A stretch of 64,000 bases of DNA, from contig NZ_CAOJCN010000007.1 of the NCBI RefSeq assembly GCF_948329515.1, positions 62,001 through 126,000 of the forward strand, in the 5' to 3' direction. A program made the translations under genes and the position numbers. This document shows positions 24,398 to 34,203 of this stretch, one piece after another. Numbering within the stretch: position 1 is the first letter of the stretch; each line of letters begins with the position of its first letter. The stretch is from Cohnella rhizoplanae. GTDB taxonomy: Bacteria; Bacillota; Bacilli; Paenibacillales; Paenibacillaceae. Below the pieces are notes generated by a model. That model was not told where the DNA came from. It saw only the letters and a list, made by a program, of their open reading frames with translations, and did no database searches.

Positions 24398-27109
24398 TTA
24401 CTTCGCCTCATACCAGTTTACGCCCGCGCTGACCTCCGCCTTCAGCGGCACGTCGAGCGGCAGCGCGGCCGCCATGACTTCGGGTACCAGCGCCTTCATC
24501 GTTTCCAGCTCCTCCGGAGGCACCTCGAATACGAGTTCGTCATGCACCTGCAGCAGCATCCGGCTTTTCAGCCCCTTGGACCTCAGCGCTTCGGCCATGC
24601 GCACCATCGCGAGCTTGATGATGTCGGCGGCCGTGCCCTGGATCGGCGTATTCATCGCCGTGCGCTCCGCGAACGACCGCAGGTTGAAGTTCGACGAGCG
24701 GATGTCCGGCAGATAGCGGCGCCGCTCGAGCATCGTCTTGACGTAGCCGTCCTGCTTAGCCTGCGCCACGATCTCGTCCATATAGCGGCGTACGCCCGGG
24801 AAGGCGGCAAAGTATTGCTCGATAAAGGCGGCCGCTTCCTTCCGGGTAATGCCGAGGTTCTGCGACAGCCCGTAGTCGCTGATGCCGTATACGATGCCGA
24901 AGTTGACGGCCTTGGCGCTGCGGCGCATGTTACCGTCCACCTGCTCGGCGCTGACGCCGAACACGTCCATGGCCGTCTTCGTATGGACGTCCATCTCGAG
25001 GCGGAACGCTTCCTTTAGTCCTTCGTCGCCGGAGATATGCGCCAGCACGCGGAGCTCGATCTGCGAGTAGTCGGCCGCGAGGATCTGCCAGCCCGGCTCA
25101 GACGGCACGAACGCCTTGCGGATCTGGCGTCCCTCCTCCATGCGAATCGGGATGTTCTGCAGGTTGGGGTACTGGCTGCTGAGTCGGCCCGTCGCCGCGA
25201 TCGTCTGCCGGTAGTAGGTATGGATCTTGCCGTCCTCCGGACGAATTTCCTTCAGCAGGCCTTCGATATAGGTCGACTGGAGCTTCGCCAGCTGGCGATA
25301 ATGCAGGATGAGCCGCACGATCTCATGGTAGGGCTCGAGCTTCTCCAGCACCTCGGCGTCCGTCGAATAGCCGGTCTTGTTTTTCTTGACGACGGGCAGA
25401 CCCAGCTTGTCGAATAACACTTCGCCAAGCTGCTTGGTCGAGCCGATGTTGAATTCGAAGCCCGCGATCCGGTAGATCTCGGTCACGATCTGGCCGATGC
25501 GCGACTGGAAGTCCTTGCCCAGCTCCTCGAGCGCCTCGGCTTGCACGACGATGCCCTGCTTCTCCATGTCCGCGAGGATCATCGCGAGCGGCTGCTCCAG
25601 CTCGTAGTACAGCGGCCTCATGCCGGCCTCATCCAGCGCCTCCGCCTGCCGCGCGGCGAGCCTGCGGATCGCGTCCGCCTTGGCGGCCAGATGAGCGGCG
25701 AGCGCGTCCGGCTCCGGCACGCGGAACTTCGCGCCCTTGCCGTATACGGCATCGTCCGGGGCGATGCCGGAGAGGCCCGCCTTCGCGAGCAGCCCGACCA
25801 GCGACGGGTCGGCCTCGGTCGGATCGAGCAGGTACGCGGCGAGCGAGCAGCAGAACGCCTGGCCGCGCAGCTCGATGCCCCGGCGGGCCAGCACCAGCTC
25901 CACGCGGTGCAGGTCGTAGCCGGTCTTCGGCGCGCCGGCGTCCGCGAGCCAGGCCCGCAGCGGCTCTGCCTCCGCCGACAGCAGCGCCGCGAACGGCAGC
26001 GCGAACACCCGGTCGCCCGCGGCGACCGCGATGCCGATGGCTTCGCTCTGATGCGGGTTGTCGCCGTTCGCGTCGAGAATGAAGCTCTCCGCCTGCGGCA
26101 GCGCCTCCGCGAGCGCCGCCCAATCCGAAGCGCTCTCCACGCGGACCGTCTCGTACGCAGCGCCCTGCGTGACGTCTGCCGCGCCGCCGGCATCATAGGC
26201 GCCCTCGCTCAGCTCCAGCCGCTCGATGAGCGACTTGAATTCGAGCTTCCGCAGCGCGGACAGCAGCGACGCCTCGTCGAACCCCTCCCAAGCCAGCTCC
26301 GTGAAGTTCTGCTCGAGCGGAATCTCGCGCAGGATCGTCGCGAGCTCCTTGCTCATTTTCGCCGACTCCTGATGGCTGCGGACGTTCTCGCCGAGCTTGC
26401 CCTTAATGGCCTCGGCGTGCTCGAGCACGCGCTCGACGCTGCCGTATTCGGACAGCAGCTTCAGCGCGGTCTTCTCGCCGACGCCCGGAATGCCCGGAAT
26501 ATTGTCCGACGTATCGCCCATGAGCCCCTTCAAGTCGATGATCTGCAGCGGCGTAAGGCCATACTTGTCCCCGATCATCTCGGGCGTGTACCGCTCCGTC
26601 TCGCTCACGCCCTTGCGCGTGAGGAGCACGGTCGTCCGCTCGGACGCCAGCTGCAGCATGTCCTTGTCGCCGGAGACGACGACCGCCTCGACGCCCGCTT
26701 CCTCGGCCTGCTGCGTCAGCGTGCCGATGATATCGTCCGCCTCGTAGCCGGGCAGCTCGTAGCGGCGGATCGAGAACGCGTCGAGCAGCTCCTTGAGCAG
26801 CGGAAACTGCTCCGACAGCTCCGGCGGCGTCTTCTGGCGTCCGCCTTTGTACGCCGCGAAGCCTTCGTGGCGGAATACCGTCTTGCCCGCGTCGAACGCC
26901 ACGACCAGATGCGTCGGACGCTCCTCCTCCAGCACCTTGAGGAGCATCGTCGTGAACCCGAACACCGCGTTCGTATGCAAGCCGGCGCCGTTCGTCAGCG
27001 GAGGCATCGCGTAGAACGCCCGGAAGACGATGCTGTTGCCGTCGATCAAGAGCAGCTTGTCCCGCGGCGCCGCGCCTTCGCCTTGCTCCGTTTTCCATGT
27101 TTTAGCCAT
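24398..27109 (-). CDS. polA: DNA polymerase I
   Basis: The family-A polymerase has a 5'-3' exonuclease/flap domain (LLLIDGNSIVFRAFYAMPPL, LPGYEADDIIGTL), a degenerate middle domain and a polymerase domain with motif A (DYSQIELRVLAHISGD), motif B (RRSAKAVNFGIVYGISDYGLS) and motif C (QVHDELVFEVP). In the middle domain the usual DxE metal site reads DAN (FILDANGDN), so proofreading is probably absent, as in other Bacillales enzymes. The ATG at 27109 follows GGATGGAG; an ATG at 27142 and a TTG at 27151 are in frame but lack a good ribosome binding site. It replaces RNA primers and fills repair gaps. Confidence 0.97.
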   Translation of the reverse strand: MAKTWKTEQGEGAAPRDKLLLIDGNSIVFRAFYAMPPLTNGAGLHTNAVFGFTTMLLKVLEEERPTHLVVAFDAGKTVFRHEGFAAYKGGRQKTPPELSEQFPLLKELLDAFSIRRYELPGYEADDIIGTLTQQAEEAGVEAVVVSGDKDMLQLASERTTVLLTRKGVSETERYTPEMIGDKYGLTPLQIIDLKGLMGDTSDNIPGIPGVGEKTALKLLSEYGSVERVLEHAEAIKGKLGENVRSHQESAKMSKELATILREIPLEQNFTELAWEGFDEASLLSALRKLEFKSLIERLELSEGAYDAGGAADVTQGAAYETVRVESASDWAALAEALPQAESFILDANGDNPHQSEAIGIAVAAGDRVFALPFAALLSAEAEPLRAWLADAGAPKTGYDLHRVELVLARRGIELRGQAFCCSLAAYLLDPTEADPSLVGLLAKAGLSGIAPDDAVYGKGAKFRVPEPDALAAHLAAKADAIRRLAARQAEALDEAGMRPLYYELEQPLAMILADMEKQGIVVQAEALEELGKDFQSRIGQIVTEIYRIAGFEFNIGSTKQLGEVLFDKLGLPVVKKNKTGYSTDAEVLEKLEPYHEIVRLILHYRQLAKLQSTYIEGLLKEIRPEDGKIHTYYRQTIAATGRLSSQYPNLQNIPIRMEEGRQIRKAFVPSEPGWQILAADYSQIELRVLAHISGDEGLKEAFRLEMDVHTKTAMDVFGVSAEQVDGNMRRSAKAVNFGIVYGISDYGLSQNLGITRKEAAAFIEQYFAAFPGVRRYMDEIVAQAKQDGYVKTMLERRRYLPDIRSSNFNLRSFAERTAMNTPIQGTAADIIKLAMVRMAEALRSKGLKSRMLLQVHDELVFEVPPEELETMKALVPEVMAAALPLDVPLKAEVSAGVNWYEAK

Positions 27110-27277
27110 CGTATCGCACGCTCCATCCCGTTCTTCTTCCATTAGGATCAATCATACCATAAACGCCGGAGGCCGGGCGACGTCCGGACGCCTCCGCTCG
27201 TTAAGGAAAGTTTAAGCACTTCGCCGTCGCAGGCTATGATATATTGCTAATATATTTGAATCGTTAGGAGAGTTCGC

Positions 27278-28420
27278 ATGACCCAAGCGAGGCGCTACAT
27301 TCCAGAGATCAACCTGCTGCGCGCGATGGCGATCCTGGCCGTCATCATGATTCATTCCACCAGCAACGCGCTCGTCCAGCTGCAGACGTCATCGTCCTTT
27401 TACGGCATCTACGTGTTCCTGCATGAATTCGCGGTCTTTGCCGTGCCGGCGTTTATTTTCATCAGCGGCTTCGTGCTCACTTACAATTACGTCGGCAAGC
27501 CTTTGACCGGCGGCGCGATCGCCGTCTTCTACCGCAAGCGGATCTGGAACGCCGTCCTGCCGTACGCCATATTCAGCCTGCTGTATTTTCTATTAAAAAA
27601 CCAATTCGCGCCGCCCGCCGACTCCGCGTCCAAGTTCCTGGGCCAGCTGCTCACCGGCCAGGCTTACGGCCACTTGTACTTCATGTTCGTCATCATTCAG
27701 TACTACATCCTGTTCCCGATCCTCCTGCTCGCGCTGCGCAGCGGCTGGGTCCGCCGCCATATCTGGTGGATCGGCATCGCCCTCCAGTGGGGCTACTATT
27801 ACCTGAACCGCGAGTATATCGTCCATCAGCAGGGATGGCCGGGCGTGCTGCACCGTACGGGCAGCCTGTTCATCTCGTACTTCGGCATCTTCGCGGTCGC
27901 CATGTGGATCGCCATTCATTATGAAAAGATACTGGCCTGGTTCGCGGCGCGTCCTGCGGTACGGCGCCTGGCTGCCTCGATCGCGGTCGCGCTATGGGCG
28001 GTCTCCGGCGCTTATTATGTGTACCTGCGTTACCAGGGACTCGTGCACAAGGACTGGGCCGACGGTCAGGTTTTCGCTTATACGCAATTCTTTTTTAACG
28101 TGCTATCGGCCATCGCGCTGTTCTTGATCGCCAATCTCCTGCTCCGCCGCCCGCGGGCGGTCTGGGTCCGTCTGCTCGGGAATATCGGCATATGTTCCTT
28201 CGGCATTTACTTTATCCACCCGGCCGTGCTCTACTATTACCGCGACATCCCGGTTCCGGGCAACGGCCTGCTGTTCCACGTCTACTACGCCTGCGAGTTC
28301 CTCTCGGCGCTGCTGGTCGCATGGGGCGTCACTTGGGCCATTCAGCGCAATTTCCGGTGGGCCTGGATCCTGTTCGGCACCTCCTCCGCACCCAAAAAGA
28401 AACCTGGGGCAACCCGCTGA
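27278..28420 (+). CDS. Membrane acyltransferase (acyltransferase-3 family)
   Basis: The 380-residue protein has about ten hydrophobic segments and the family start YIPEINLLRAMAILAVIMIHS, whose His is thought to be catalytic. AGGAGAG lies 6 bases before the ATG. Such proteins O-acetylate or succinylate exported polysaccharides, teichoic acids or other envelope glycans. It stands alone on the plus strand, divergent from polA. An A+T-rich inverted repeat (TATATT gct AATATA, about 27240-27254) overlaps the probable promoter. Confidence 0.9.
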   Translation: MTQARRYIPEINLLRAMAILAVIMIHSTSNALVQLQTSSSFYGIYVFLHEFAVFAVPAFIFISGFVLTYNYVGKPLTGGAIAVFYRKRIWNAVLPYAIFSLLYFLLKNQFAPPADSASKFLGQLLTGQAYGHLYFMFVIIQYYILFPILLLALRSGWVRRHIWWIGIALQWGYYYLNREYIVHQQGWPGVLHRTGSLFISYFGIFAVAMWIAIHYEKILAWFAARPAVRRLAASIAVALWAVSGAYYVYLRYQGLVHKDWADGQVFAYTQFFFNVLSAIALFLIANLLLRRPRAVWVRLLGNIGICSFGIYFIHPAVLYYYRDIPVPGNGLLFHVYYACEFLSALLVAWGVTWAIQRNFRWAWILFGTSSAPKKKPGATR

Positions 28421-28468
28421 TCGGCGTTTTATCCGTGCTTCTTATGGCCCCCTGGGCCGCGTTTCAAC

Positions 28469-28498
28469 AAGGCCGTCCGCCAGGGCGGCCTTTTGTTC
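28469..28498 (+). terminator. Terminator after the acyltransferase gene
   Basis: AAGGCCGTCC / GGGCGGCCTT form a stem around GCCA, followed by TTGTT. It lies about 50 bp past the stop codon. Confidence 0.8.
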
Positions 28499-28610
28499 GT
28501 TCTTTGTTCACCATTTAAAACGCAACTTTTGGAGGCGGGTCTCGTCTAGAGTAGAGTTGCACCTTCCCGCACTTATCGGATTTTAACGAACAAAAGGAGA
28601 CTTTCGCACT

Positions 28611-30572
28611 ATGAATTGGAAGCAAGGAAAACAACGTTTCGTAAAATGGGTCGCCTCGGCGGCGCTGCTCGCCTCGCTCATCGTGCCCGTAGCCACGCCT
28701 GTCGCGACGGCCGCCGGCGCCGGCGATTCCGTCCTCACGCTGACGCTGAACAAGCCGCAGATCTCGGTCAATGGCGCTACATACGCGTCGCCGCAGCCCG
28801 CGCTTATCGTCAAGGGCGTTACCTACGCGCCCATATCCATGCTGGCTGCCAGATTCGGATACAGGATCGCCTATAACGCAGCCTCCAAGACCTATACCGT
28901 TTCGACCGACGGCAACGTCGTAGACTTCAAGACGGGCAGCACCACTTATTCGCTGAACGGCACGAGGTACGCCTCCTCCGGCAAAGCCTACATCTACAAG
29001 GGGAGCCTCATGGTTCCGCTTAGGGACTGGGTCAAGGCGACAGGCTCCACCTTGTCCGCCGCGCCCGGCACCGTATCGCTGACGTGGAGCGTCGCGCCGA
29101 CCGCGGACTTCAAGGTCGACCAGGACGTCATCTATGCGGGCGAGACGCAGGTCACGTACACGAGCCTCTCCAAGAATGCGGGCAAGATTCTGTCCGAGAG
29201 CTGGGACGGCAACCTCAGCGTCTTCCCCGAACCCGGCACATACGTGATTACGCGCAGCGTGCAGGACATGGCCGGGAATTGGCTCGAGCCCTATGCCGTG
29301 TCCGTCACGGTGCTGCCGCCCAATCAGCCGCCTGTCGCCCAGTTCACGACGGACAAGGACACGTATATGATCGGCGAACCAATCACTTATACGGATCAAT
29401 CGTATGACGACGAGAATGCGATCGTATCGACCGAATGGGCGAACAACAAACGGGGCTTCTTCGTATCCGGCCCGCAGACGGTCACGCTGCGCGTCACCGA
29501 CAAGCACGGCAGCATCTCGGACTTCACCAAGACGATTACGATCTCGACCGATGTCATGTACACCGAGACGGAGTTCAACGAGCGCTTCACGCTGGTCGGG
29601 GACAAATATCCGGTCAAGGGCCCGGAGATCCTGAATATCCCGACCGTTCCTTATACCTTCTATAATACGAACCGCGCGCTCATCGCTTCCGACAGCCCCG
29701 AGGACCTGACCGGTCCCGGCGTCCTGTACCGCGATACGCTGGCCGGCGATCTTCGCCTGTTCCTGTACCACCAGAACCTCGGCAGCGAGCCGCTCAAGAT
29801 TTACATGGCGGCGACCAACGAGAGCGCGACCGAGTCCGCCAGCATCGACCTCGGCGCATGGGGCAGCGCGGGTCCGGAGACGTTCGGCGCGTACACGGGC
29901 AAGATGGCCGCGATCCGCTACCTGGACGCCCGGGATACGCAGTCGACGACTACCACGTGGCTCGCGCCCGGCGCGACCAAGCTGATCGTGCCCGAGCTGA
30001 ACCAGAAGGCGCTGTCCAAAGGCCAGACCTTCTCCGCATACGCGGATCTCAGCACGTCGACGAACGTCAAGTTCACGCTGTTCGCCGTGAAGAGCGGCGA
30101 CGACCCGCTGACCAAGCTGCCGACGCTCGGCGTCATGAAGCGCGACGGCAAGCATATCCGCGGCACGTTCCAGGGCGCCGATCGCGAGATCGTCATCCAG
30201 GACACCCTCGGCGATACGCCGAAGCGCATCGTGTTCGGCGATCACAAGATCGATCCGGCGCTCGACGGCATCGACCAGCTCAACGGTCAGCCCGAGAACA
30301 ATTGGGGCAACTTCGGCGTCGTCTACCACATGACGCTGCAGGTCAAGGCCAACACGCTGATCTCGCTTAACGCGCGAGGCGGCATCTACACCGGCGCCTT
30401 CCTCGTCAACGGCATGAAGGTCCCGGTGACCAACACGAGCATTCTCGAGAATCCGAACGTCGCGACGCCGGTCTATCGCACCGGACAGTACAACGAGACC
30501 GTCGAGATCTCGTACCTGACGGCGCTCGGCTCGAATCTGCCGATCACGCTGATGTTTATCCCGATGAAATAA
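28611..30572 (+). CDS. Secreted stalk-domain and PKD-domain protein
   Basis: The 653-residue exported protein has a signal peptide (about 1-35, ending PVATAAGA), a copper-amine-oxidase-N-terminal-like stalk domain (about 40-150: PQISVNGATY, YAPISMLAARFGYRIAYN, MVPLRDWVKATGS) and two PKD/Ig-like modules (about 155-310: PTADFKVDQ and PPVAQFTTDKDTYMIGEPITY). The final 340 residues form a domain I do not recognise. The stalk domain recurs in Paenibacillaceae surface proteins and probably mediates wall or protein contacts rather than oxidation. It lies between two strong terminators and so is monocistronic. Function unknown. Confidence 0.85.
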   Translation: MNWKQGKQRFVKWVASAALLASLIVPVATPVATAAGAGDSVLTLTLNKPQISVNGATYASPQPALIVKGVTYAPISMLAARFGYRIAYNAASKTYTVSTDGNVVDFKTGSTTYSLNGTRYASSGKAYIYKGSLMVPLRDWVKATGSTLSAAPGTVSLTWSVAPTADFKVDQDVIYAGETQVTYTSLSKNAGKILSESWDGNLSVFPEPGTYVITRSVQDMAGNWLEPYAVSVTVLPPNQPPVAQFTTDKDTYMIGEPITYTDQSYDDENAIVSTEWANNKRGFFVSGPQTVTLRVTDKHGSISDFTKTITISTDVMYTETEFNERFTLVGDKYPVKGPEILNIPTVPYTFYNTNRALIASDSPEDLTGPGVLYRDTLAGDLRLFLYHQNLGSEPLKIYMAATNESATESASIDLGAWGSAGPETFGAYTGKMAAIRYLDARDTQSTTTTWLAPGATKLIVPELNQKALSKGQTFSAYADLSTSTNVKFTLFAVKSGDDPLTKLPTLGVMKRDGKHIRGTFQGADREIVIQDTLGDTPKRIVFGDHKIDPALDGIDQLNGQPENNWGNFGVVYHMTLQVKANTLISLNARGGIYTGAFLVNGMKVPVTNTSILENPNVATPVYRTGQYNETVEISYLTALGSNLPITLMFIPMK

Positions 30573-30577
30573 AGCGC

Positions 30578-30619
30578 AAAAAAGCCGTTCCCCGTCTCAT
30601 GACGGGAACGGCTTTTTTT
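30578..30619. terminator. Bidirectional terminator between the stalk protein gene and phoU
   Basis: AAAAAAGCCGTTCCCCGTC pairs with GACGGGAACGGCTTTTTTT around TCAT. The flanking A and T runs let it stop the plus-strand stalk gene and the minus-strand pst-phoU operon. Confidence 0.93.
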
Positions 30620-30679
30620 GTGCGCGTCGGCGCTGAGTCCATCGCCTTCTCTACGAAAGGCGTTTCATATTCGCTACAA

Positions 30680-31339
30680 TTACTGATTCAAATCCGGCCG
30701 CGTACCGACGACCAGATAGACGACGTTCTCGCCGATATTGGTCGCGTGGTCCGCGATCCGCTCGATGTAGCGTCCCACGAAGCACAGGTTCATCGCTTGG
30801 TTGATCGTCTTCTGATTGTCGCCCATCATCTCGAACAGCTCGCGCAGGATCTGCGAGTACAGCGCGTCGATCATGTCGTCGTCCTTGGCCATCTTGTAGG
30901 CGAGATCCACGTTCTCGTCGATGTACGATCGGATCGACTCGCCGATCATCGTCTGCGCCAGCTCGGCCATCCGCGGCAGGTCGACGAGCGGCTTGATGAG
31001 CGACTGCCCTTCCAGCCGGATCGCGGCCTTGGCGATGTCGACGGACAGATCGCCCATCCGCTCGAGGTCCGAGGAGATCTTGAGCGCCACGAGTATGCGG
31101 CGCAGGTCCTTGGCCACCGGTTGCTGCGTCGCGATCAGCTTGGCGCCCAGATCCGCGATCCGTTCCTCAAGCCGGTTCAGCTCGGGGTCCGCCTTGACGA
31201 TCCGCTGCGCGAGCGGGCTGTTCAGCCCCTCGAGCGCCTGCATGGCGTCGCCGAGCGCCTTTTCCACCCGCTCCCCCATTTCCACGAGCATGTTCTGCAA
31301 TTGCACGAGCCCGATATCGAATTCTCTTCTTGCCGTCAT
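30680..31339 (-). CDS. phoU: Phosphate-specific transport regulator PhoU
   Basis: The 219-residue all-helical protein has two three-helix repeats with the metal-binding patterns typical of PhoU (SDLERMGDLSVDIAKAA and RYIERIADHATNIGENVVY). It links the Pst importer to the PhoR sensor and restrains phosphate uptake when phosphate is plentiful. It is the last gene of the operon, 23 bp after the second pstB. Confidence 0.96.
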   Translation of the reverse strand: MTARREFDIGLVQLQNMLVEMGERVEKALGDAMQALEGLNSPLAQRIVKADPELNRLEERIADLGAKLIATQQPVAKDLRRILVALKISSDLERMGDLSVDIAKAAIRLEGQSLIKPLVDLPRMAELAQTMIGESIRSYIDENVDLAYKMAKDDDMIDALYSQILRELFEMMGDNQKTINQAMNLCFVGRYIERIADHATNIGENVVYLVVGTRPDLNQ

Positions 31340-31362
31340 TAGCCGATGCCCCTTCCCGGTCG

Positions 31363-32112
31363 TTAACCGAATCTGCCGGAGATATAATCTTCCGTCCTCT
31401 GATCCCGCGGCGCACGGAACAGCTGCTCCGTATCCGCGGACTCCACTACTTCTCCGTTCAGGAAAAATACCGTCCGGTCCGAGATTCTGGCTGCCTGGTG
31501 CATGTTATGCGTGACCATGACGATCGTATAACTTTTCTTGAGCTCCCGCGTCAGCTCCTCGATCTTGGTCGTCGAGATCGGGTCGAGCGCCGAAGTCGAC
31601 TCGTCCATGAGCAGGATGTCCGGCTCGACCGCGAGCGCGCGCGCGATGCACAGGCGCTGCTGCTGGCCGCCCGACAGGCTCCACGCGGACTTCTTCAGCA
31701 CGTCCTTGACCTCGTGCCACAGCGACGCCGACCGCAGACTCTTTTCCACGATGGCGTCGAGCTCGGACTTCTTGGTCGTGCCGTGTAGGCGAGGCCCGTA
31801 CGCGACGTTATCGTAGATCGTCTTGGGAAACGGATTCGGCTGCTGGAACACCATGCCCACCCGCTTGCGCAGGAACTCCACTTCCGTCTCCCCGTCGTAG
31901 ATGTTGCGGTCCTGAATCACGACTTCGCCTTCGATGCGCACGCCCGGAATCGTGTCGTTCATCCGGTTGAGCGTCCGCAGCAGCGTCGACTTGCCGCAGC
32001 CCGAAGGGCCGATGAAGGCGGTGATGCTCTTCTCGGGAATCGTCAAGTCCACGTCCTTGAGCGCCTGGAACTTGCCGTAGTACAGCTGCAGCTGCTTCGT
32101 CTCGATGATCAC
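31363..32112 (-). CDS. pstB: Phosphate ABC transporter ATPase PstB (second copy)
   Basis: The 249-residue ATPase begins at a GTG (32112) seven bases after AGGAGGAGG; the longer reading to 32157 is not supported. It has the Walker [10 protein letters not shown], the ABC signature [15 protein letters not shown], Walker B DILLMDES and the His switch ([12 protein letters not shown]). Note DESTSALDP where the first copy has DEPASALDP. It energises phosphate import through PstA/PstC. Paired pstB genes also occur in B. subtilis. Confidence 0.96.
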   Translation of the reverse strand: MIIETKQLQLYYGKFQALKDVDLTIPEKSITAFIGPSGCGKSTLLRTLNRMNDTIPGVRIEGEVVIQDRNIYDGETEVEFLRKRVGMVFQQPNPFPKTIYDNVAYGPRLHGTTKKSELDAIVEKSLRSASLWHEVKDVLKKSAWSLSGGQQQRLCIARALAVEPDILLMDESTSALDPISTTKIEELTRELKKSYTIVMVTHNMHQAARISDRTVFFLNGEVVESADTEQLFRAPRDQRTEDYISGRFG

Positions 32113-32212
32113 TTGCGTTCCTCCTCCTGTCCTTGCGCTGTGGCTCCAATCCGCCACTCTGCCGTCCTGCGCGAAGCCGACGATGCGCCGCTTCGGCAGC
32201 TTCCCATGAGCC

Positions 32213-33217
32213 TCAGCCGAACCGCCCGGAGATATAATCGTCCGTCGACTTGCGCGACGGGTTGGTGAAGATCTTGTTCGTCTCGTCGTACTCGACCAGG
32301 TCGCCCAGGAAAAAGAACGCCGTCTTGTCGGATACGCGAGCGGCCTGGTGCATGTTGTGCGTGACGATCACGATCGTATAGTCCCGCTTGAGCTCGGCGA
32401 TGAGTTCCTCGATCTTGGCCGTCGATACGGGATCGAGCGCGGAGGCCGGTTCGTCCATGAGCAGAATGTCGGGCTTCACGGCGATCGAGCGGGCGATGCA
32501 GAGGCGCTGCTGCTGGCCGCCGGACAGCGCGAGGCCGGATTGGTGCAGCCGGTCCTTGACCTCGTCCCAGAGCGCGGTCTTGCGCAGGCATTCCTCCACG
32601 AGCTGATCGAGCGCAGCCTTGTTTTTCACGCCGTGATAGCGCGGGCCGAAGGCGACATTCTCGTAGATCGACTTGTGAAACGGATTCGGGCGCTGCCATA
32701 CCATGCCGATCCGCTGGCGCAGCCGTACGACGTCCGTGCGGGGATCGCAGATATTCTGGCCGCCGATCCAGATCTCGCCGTCGATCGAAGCGCCCGGGAT
32801 GAGATCGTTCATCCGGTTGAGCGAGCGCAGGAACGTCGATTTGCCGCAGCCCGAGGGGCCGATCAGCGCGACGACCTGGCGGTCCGGGAAGGCCATGCTG
32901 ACCTGCTTGATCGCCTGCTTCTCGCCGTAGTAGACCGACAGGTCCTTGGTGTAAAAGGCCGGATTCGGCGCGGGCTGGGTCCGGGCGGTCTCGCCGGGCT
33001 CCGGCGCCGATGGCGCGAGACCCGGGATGGCGCGCTGCGCCGACTCGTCGCGAGCTGCAGCGGGCGATGCGCCGGGGAGCGGCGCAGGCACGGACGCCGC
33101 CGCTTTCTCGCGGGGGTCGGCCGGCGCGCCGACGGCGGTCCCTGCGTCGCTAGGGGTTGCGGTCGTCCGGTTTGCGACGCGTTCGGCTTCCGTTTTTTCC
33201 GTCGCGATCATGGTCAC
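32213..33217 (-). CDS. pstB: Phosphate ABC transporter ATPase PstB (first copy, N-terminally extended)
   Basis: The ATPase core (about 85-334) has [24 protein letters not shown] and [14 protein letters not shown]. It is preceded by about 80 residues rich in Ala, Pro, Glu and Arg that look disordered and are absent from the usual PstB of about 250 residues. The GTG at 33217 lies eight bases after AAAGGAGG, the ATG at 33211 is an alternative, and this strong site places the extension in the protein. The extension could be a regulatory tail; what it does is unknown. Confidence 0.94.
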   Translation of the reverse strand: MTMIATEKTEAERVANRTTATPSDAGTAVGAPADPREKAAASVPAPLPGASPAAARDESAQRAIPGLAPSAPEPGETARTQPAPNPAFYTKDLSVYYGEKQAIKQVSMAFPDRQVVALIGPSGCGKSTFLRSLNRMNDLIPGASIDGEIWIGGQNICDPRTDVVRLRQRIGMVWQRPNPFHKSIYENVAFGPRYHGVKNKAALDQLVEECLRKTALWDEVKDRLHQSGLALSGGQQQRLCIARSIAVKPDILLMDEPASALDPVSTAKIEELIAELKRDYTIVIVTHNMHQAARVSDKTAFFFLGDLVEYDETNKIFTNPSRKSTDDYISGRFG

Positions 33218-33315
33218 GATCAATTCCTCCTTTGAATTCGCGTGCGCTTCTGCAATACCCGGTCAAGCAGGACTCTGCCCACTTGCCCCCGGCAGCTGCG
33301 CGAGCCGAGCGGCAA

Positions 33316-34203
33316 TCAGCGTCCGGCAGTAAGCTTGCGGTATAGCGCGCGTCCGAGCCAGCGCGCGCCCAGGTTGAACAGCAACACGGTGATGACGAGT
33401 ACGGCCGATGCGCCCGCGGCGATCTGCGCGGCATCCGGGGCGAGACCCTCGCTGTTGACCTTCCAGATGTGCACGGCCAGCGTTTCGGCCGGGCGGAACG
33501 GATTCAAAGGCGACGTATGATGCAGCGGATTCCAGTCGCTGAAGTCGAGCCGCGGCGAGCTCATGCCGGCGGTGAAGAGCAGGGCAGCCGCTTCGCCGAA
33601 CACGCGGCCCGCGGCCAGGATCGTGCCCGTGACGATCGCGGGCAGCGAGATAGGCAGCATTACCGTGGTGATCGTGCGCCAGCGTGACAGGCCAAGCGCC
33701 AGCCCCGCTTCCTTCTGCTCGCGCGGCACGGCGCGCAGCGCCTGCTCCGTGATCCGCACCATGAGCGGCAGGTTGAACACCGTCAGCGCGAGCGCGCCGG
33801 ACATGAGCGACAGACCGAGTCCGAAGCGGTTGACGATGACCAGCAGTCCGAACAGGCCGACGACGATCGAAGGGAAGGAAGACAGCACTTCTACGATGAG
33901 GCGGATGAACGCGGTCAACCGGTTTTGCTTGGCGTACTCGCTCATGTAGATGCCGGCCCCGAGGCCGAGCGGCACCGTGATGATCATCGTCAGCACGAGC
34001 AGGAACAGCGAGTTGAACAGCTGGGGCCCGATCCCGCCGCCCGAGCGGATCGACTCCGGCGCGGAGGTGAGGAAGTGCCAGCTAATATGGCCTACGCCGC
34101 GGATCAGGAGATAGCCGAGCAGCGCGGCCAGCAGCGCGATGATCAAGAAGCCGATGCCGACGATGACGCCGGTCATGATGCGGTCTACGGACTTGGCCTT
34201 CAT
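33316..34203 (-). CDS. pstA: Phosphate ABC transporter permease PstA
   Basis: The 295-residue channel subunit has six membrane segments and the phosphate permease motif EQALRAVPREQKEAGLALGLSRWRTI. The ATG at 34203 overlaps the pstC stop by 4 bp (ATGA), which fixes the start; the longer reading to 34287 is not needed. It pairs with PstC in the membrane. Confidence 0.96.
   Translation of the reverse strand: MKAKSVDRIMTGVIVGIGFLIIALLAALLGYLLIRGVGHISWHFLTSAPESIRSGGGIGPQLFNSLFLLVLTMIITVPLGLGAGIYMSEYAKQNRLTAFIRLIVEVLSSFPSIVVGLFGLLVIVNRFGLGLSLMSGALALTVFNLPLMVRITEQALRAVPREQKEAGLALGLSRWRTITTVMLPISLPAIVTGTILAAGRVFGEAAALLFTAGMSSPRLDFSDWNPLHHTSPLNPFRPAETLAVHIWKVNSEGLAPDAAQIAAGASAVLVITVLLFNLGARWLGRALYRKLTAGR

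Noticed and set aside
25541..27145. A 534-codon plus-strand ORF opposite polA
   Set aside because: Composition dominated by Arg, Leu, Gln and Ala, with no family motif, and it is antisense to well-conserved polA motifs.
28515..30329. A 604-codon minus-strand ORF opposite the stalk/PKD gene
   Set aside because: Shadow of codon bias; the plus-strand gene has a signal peptide, domains, promoter space and terminator.
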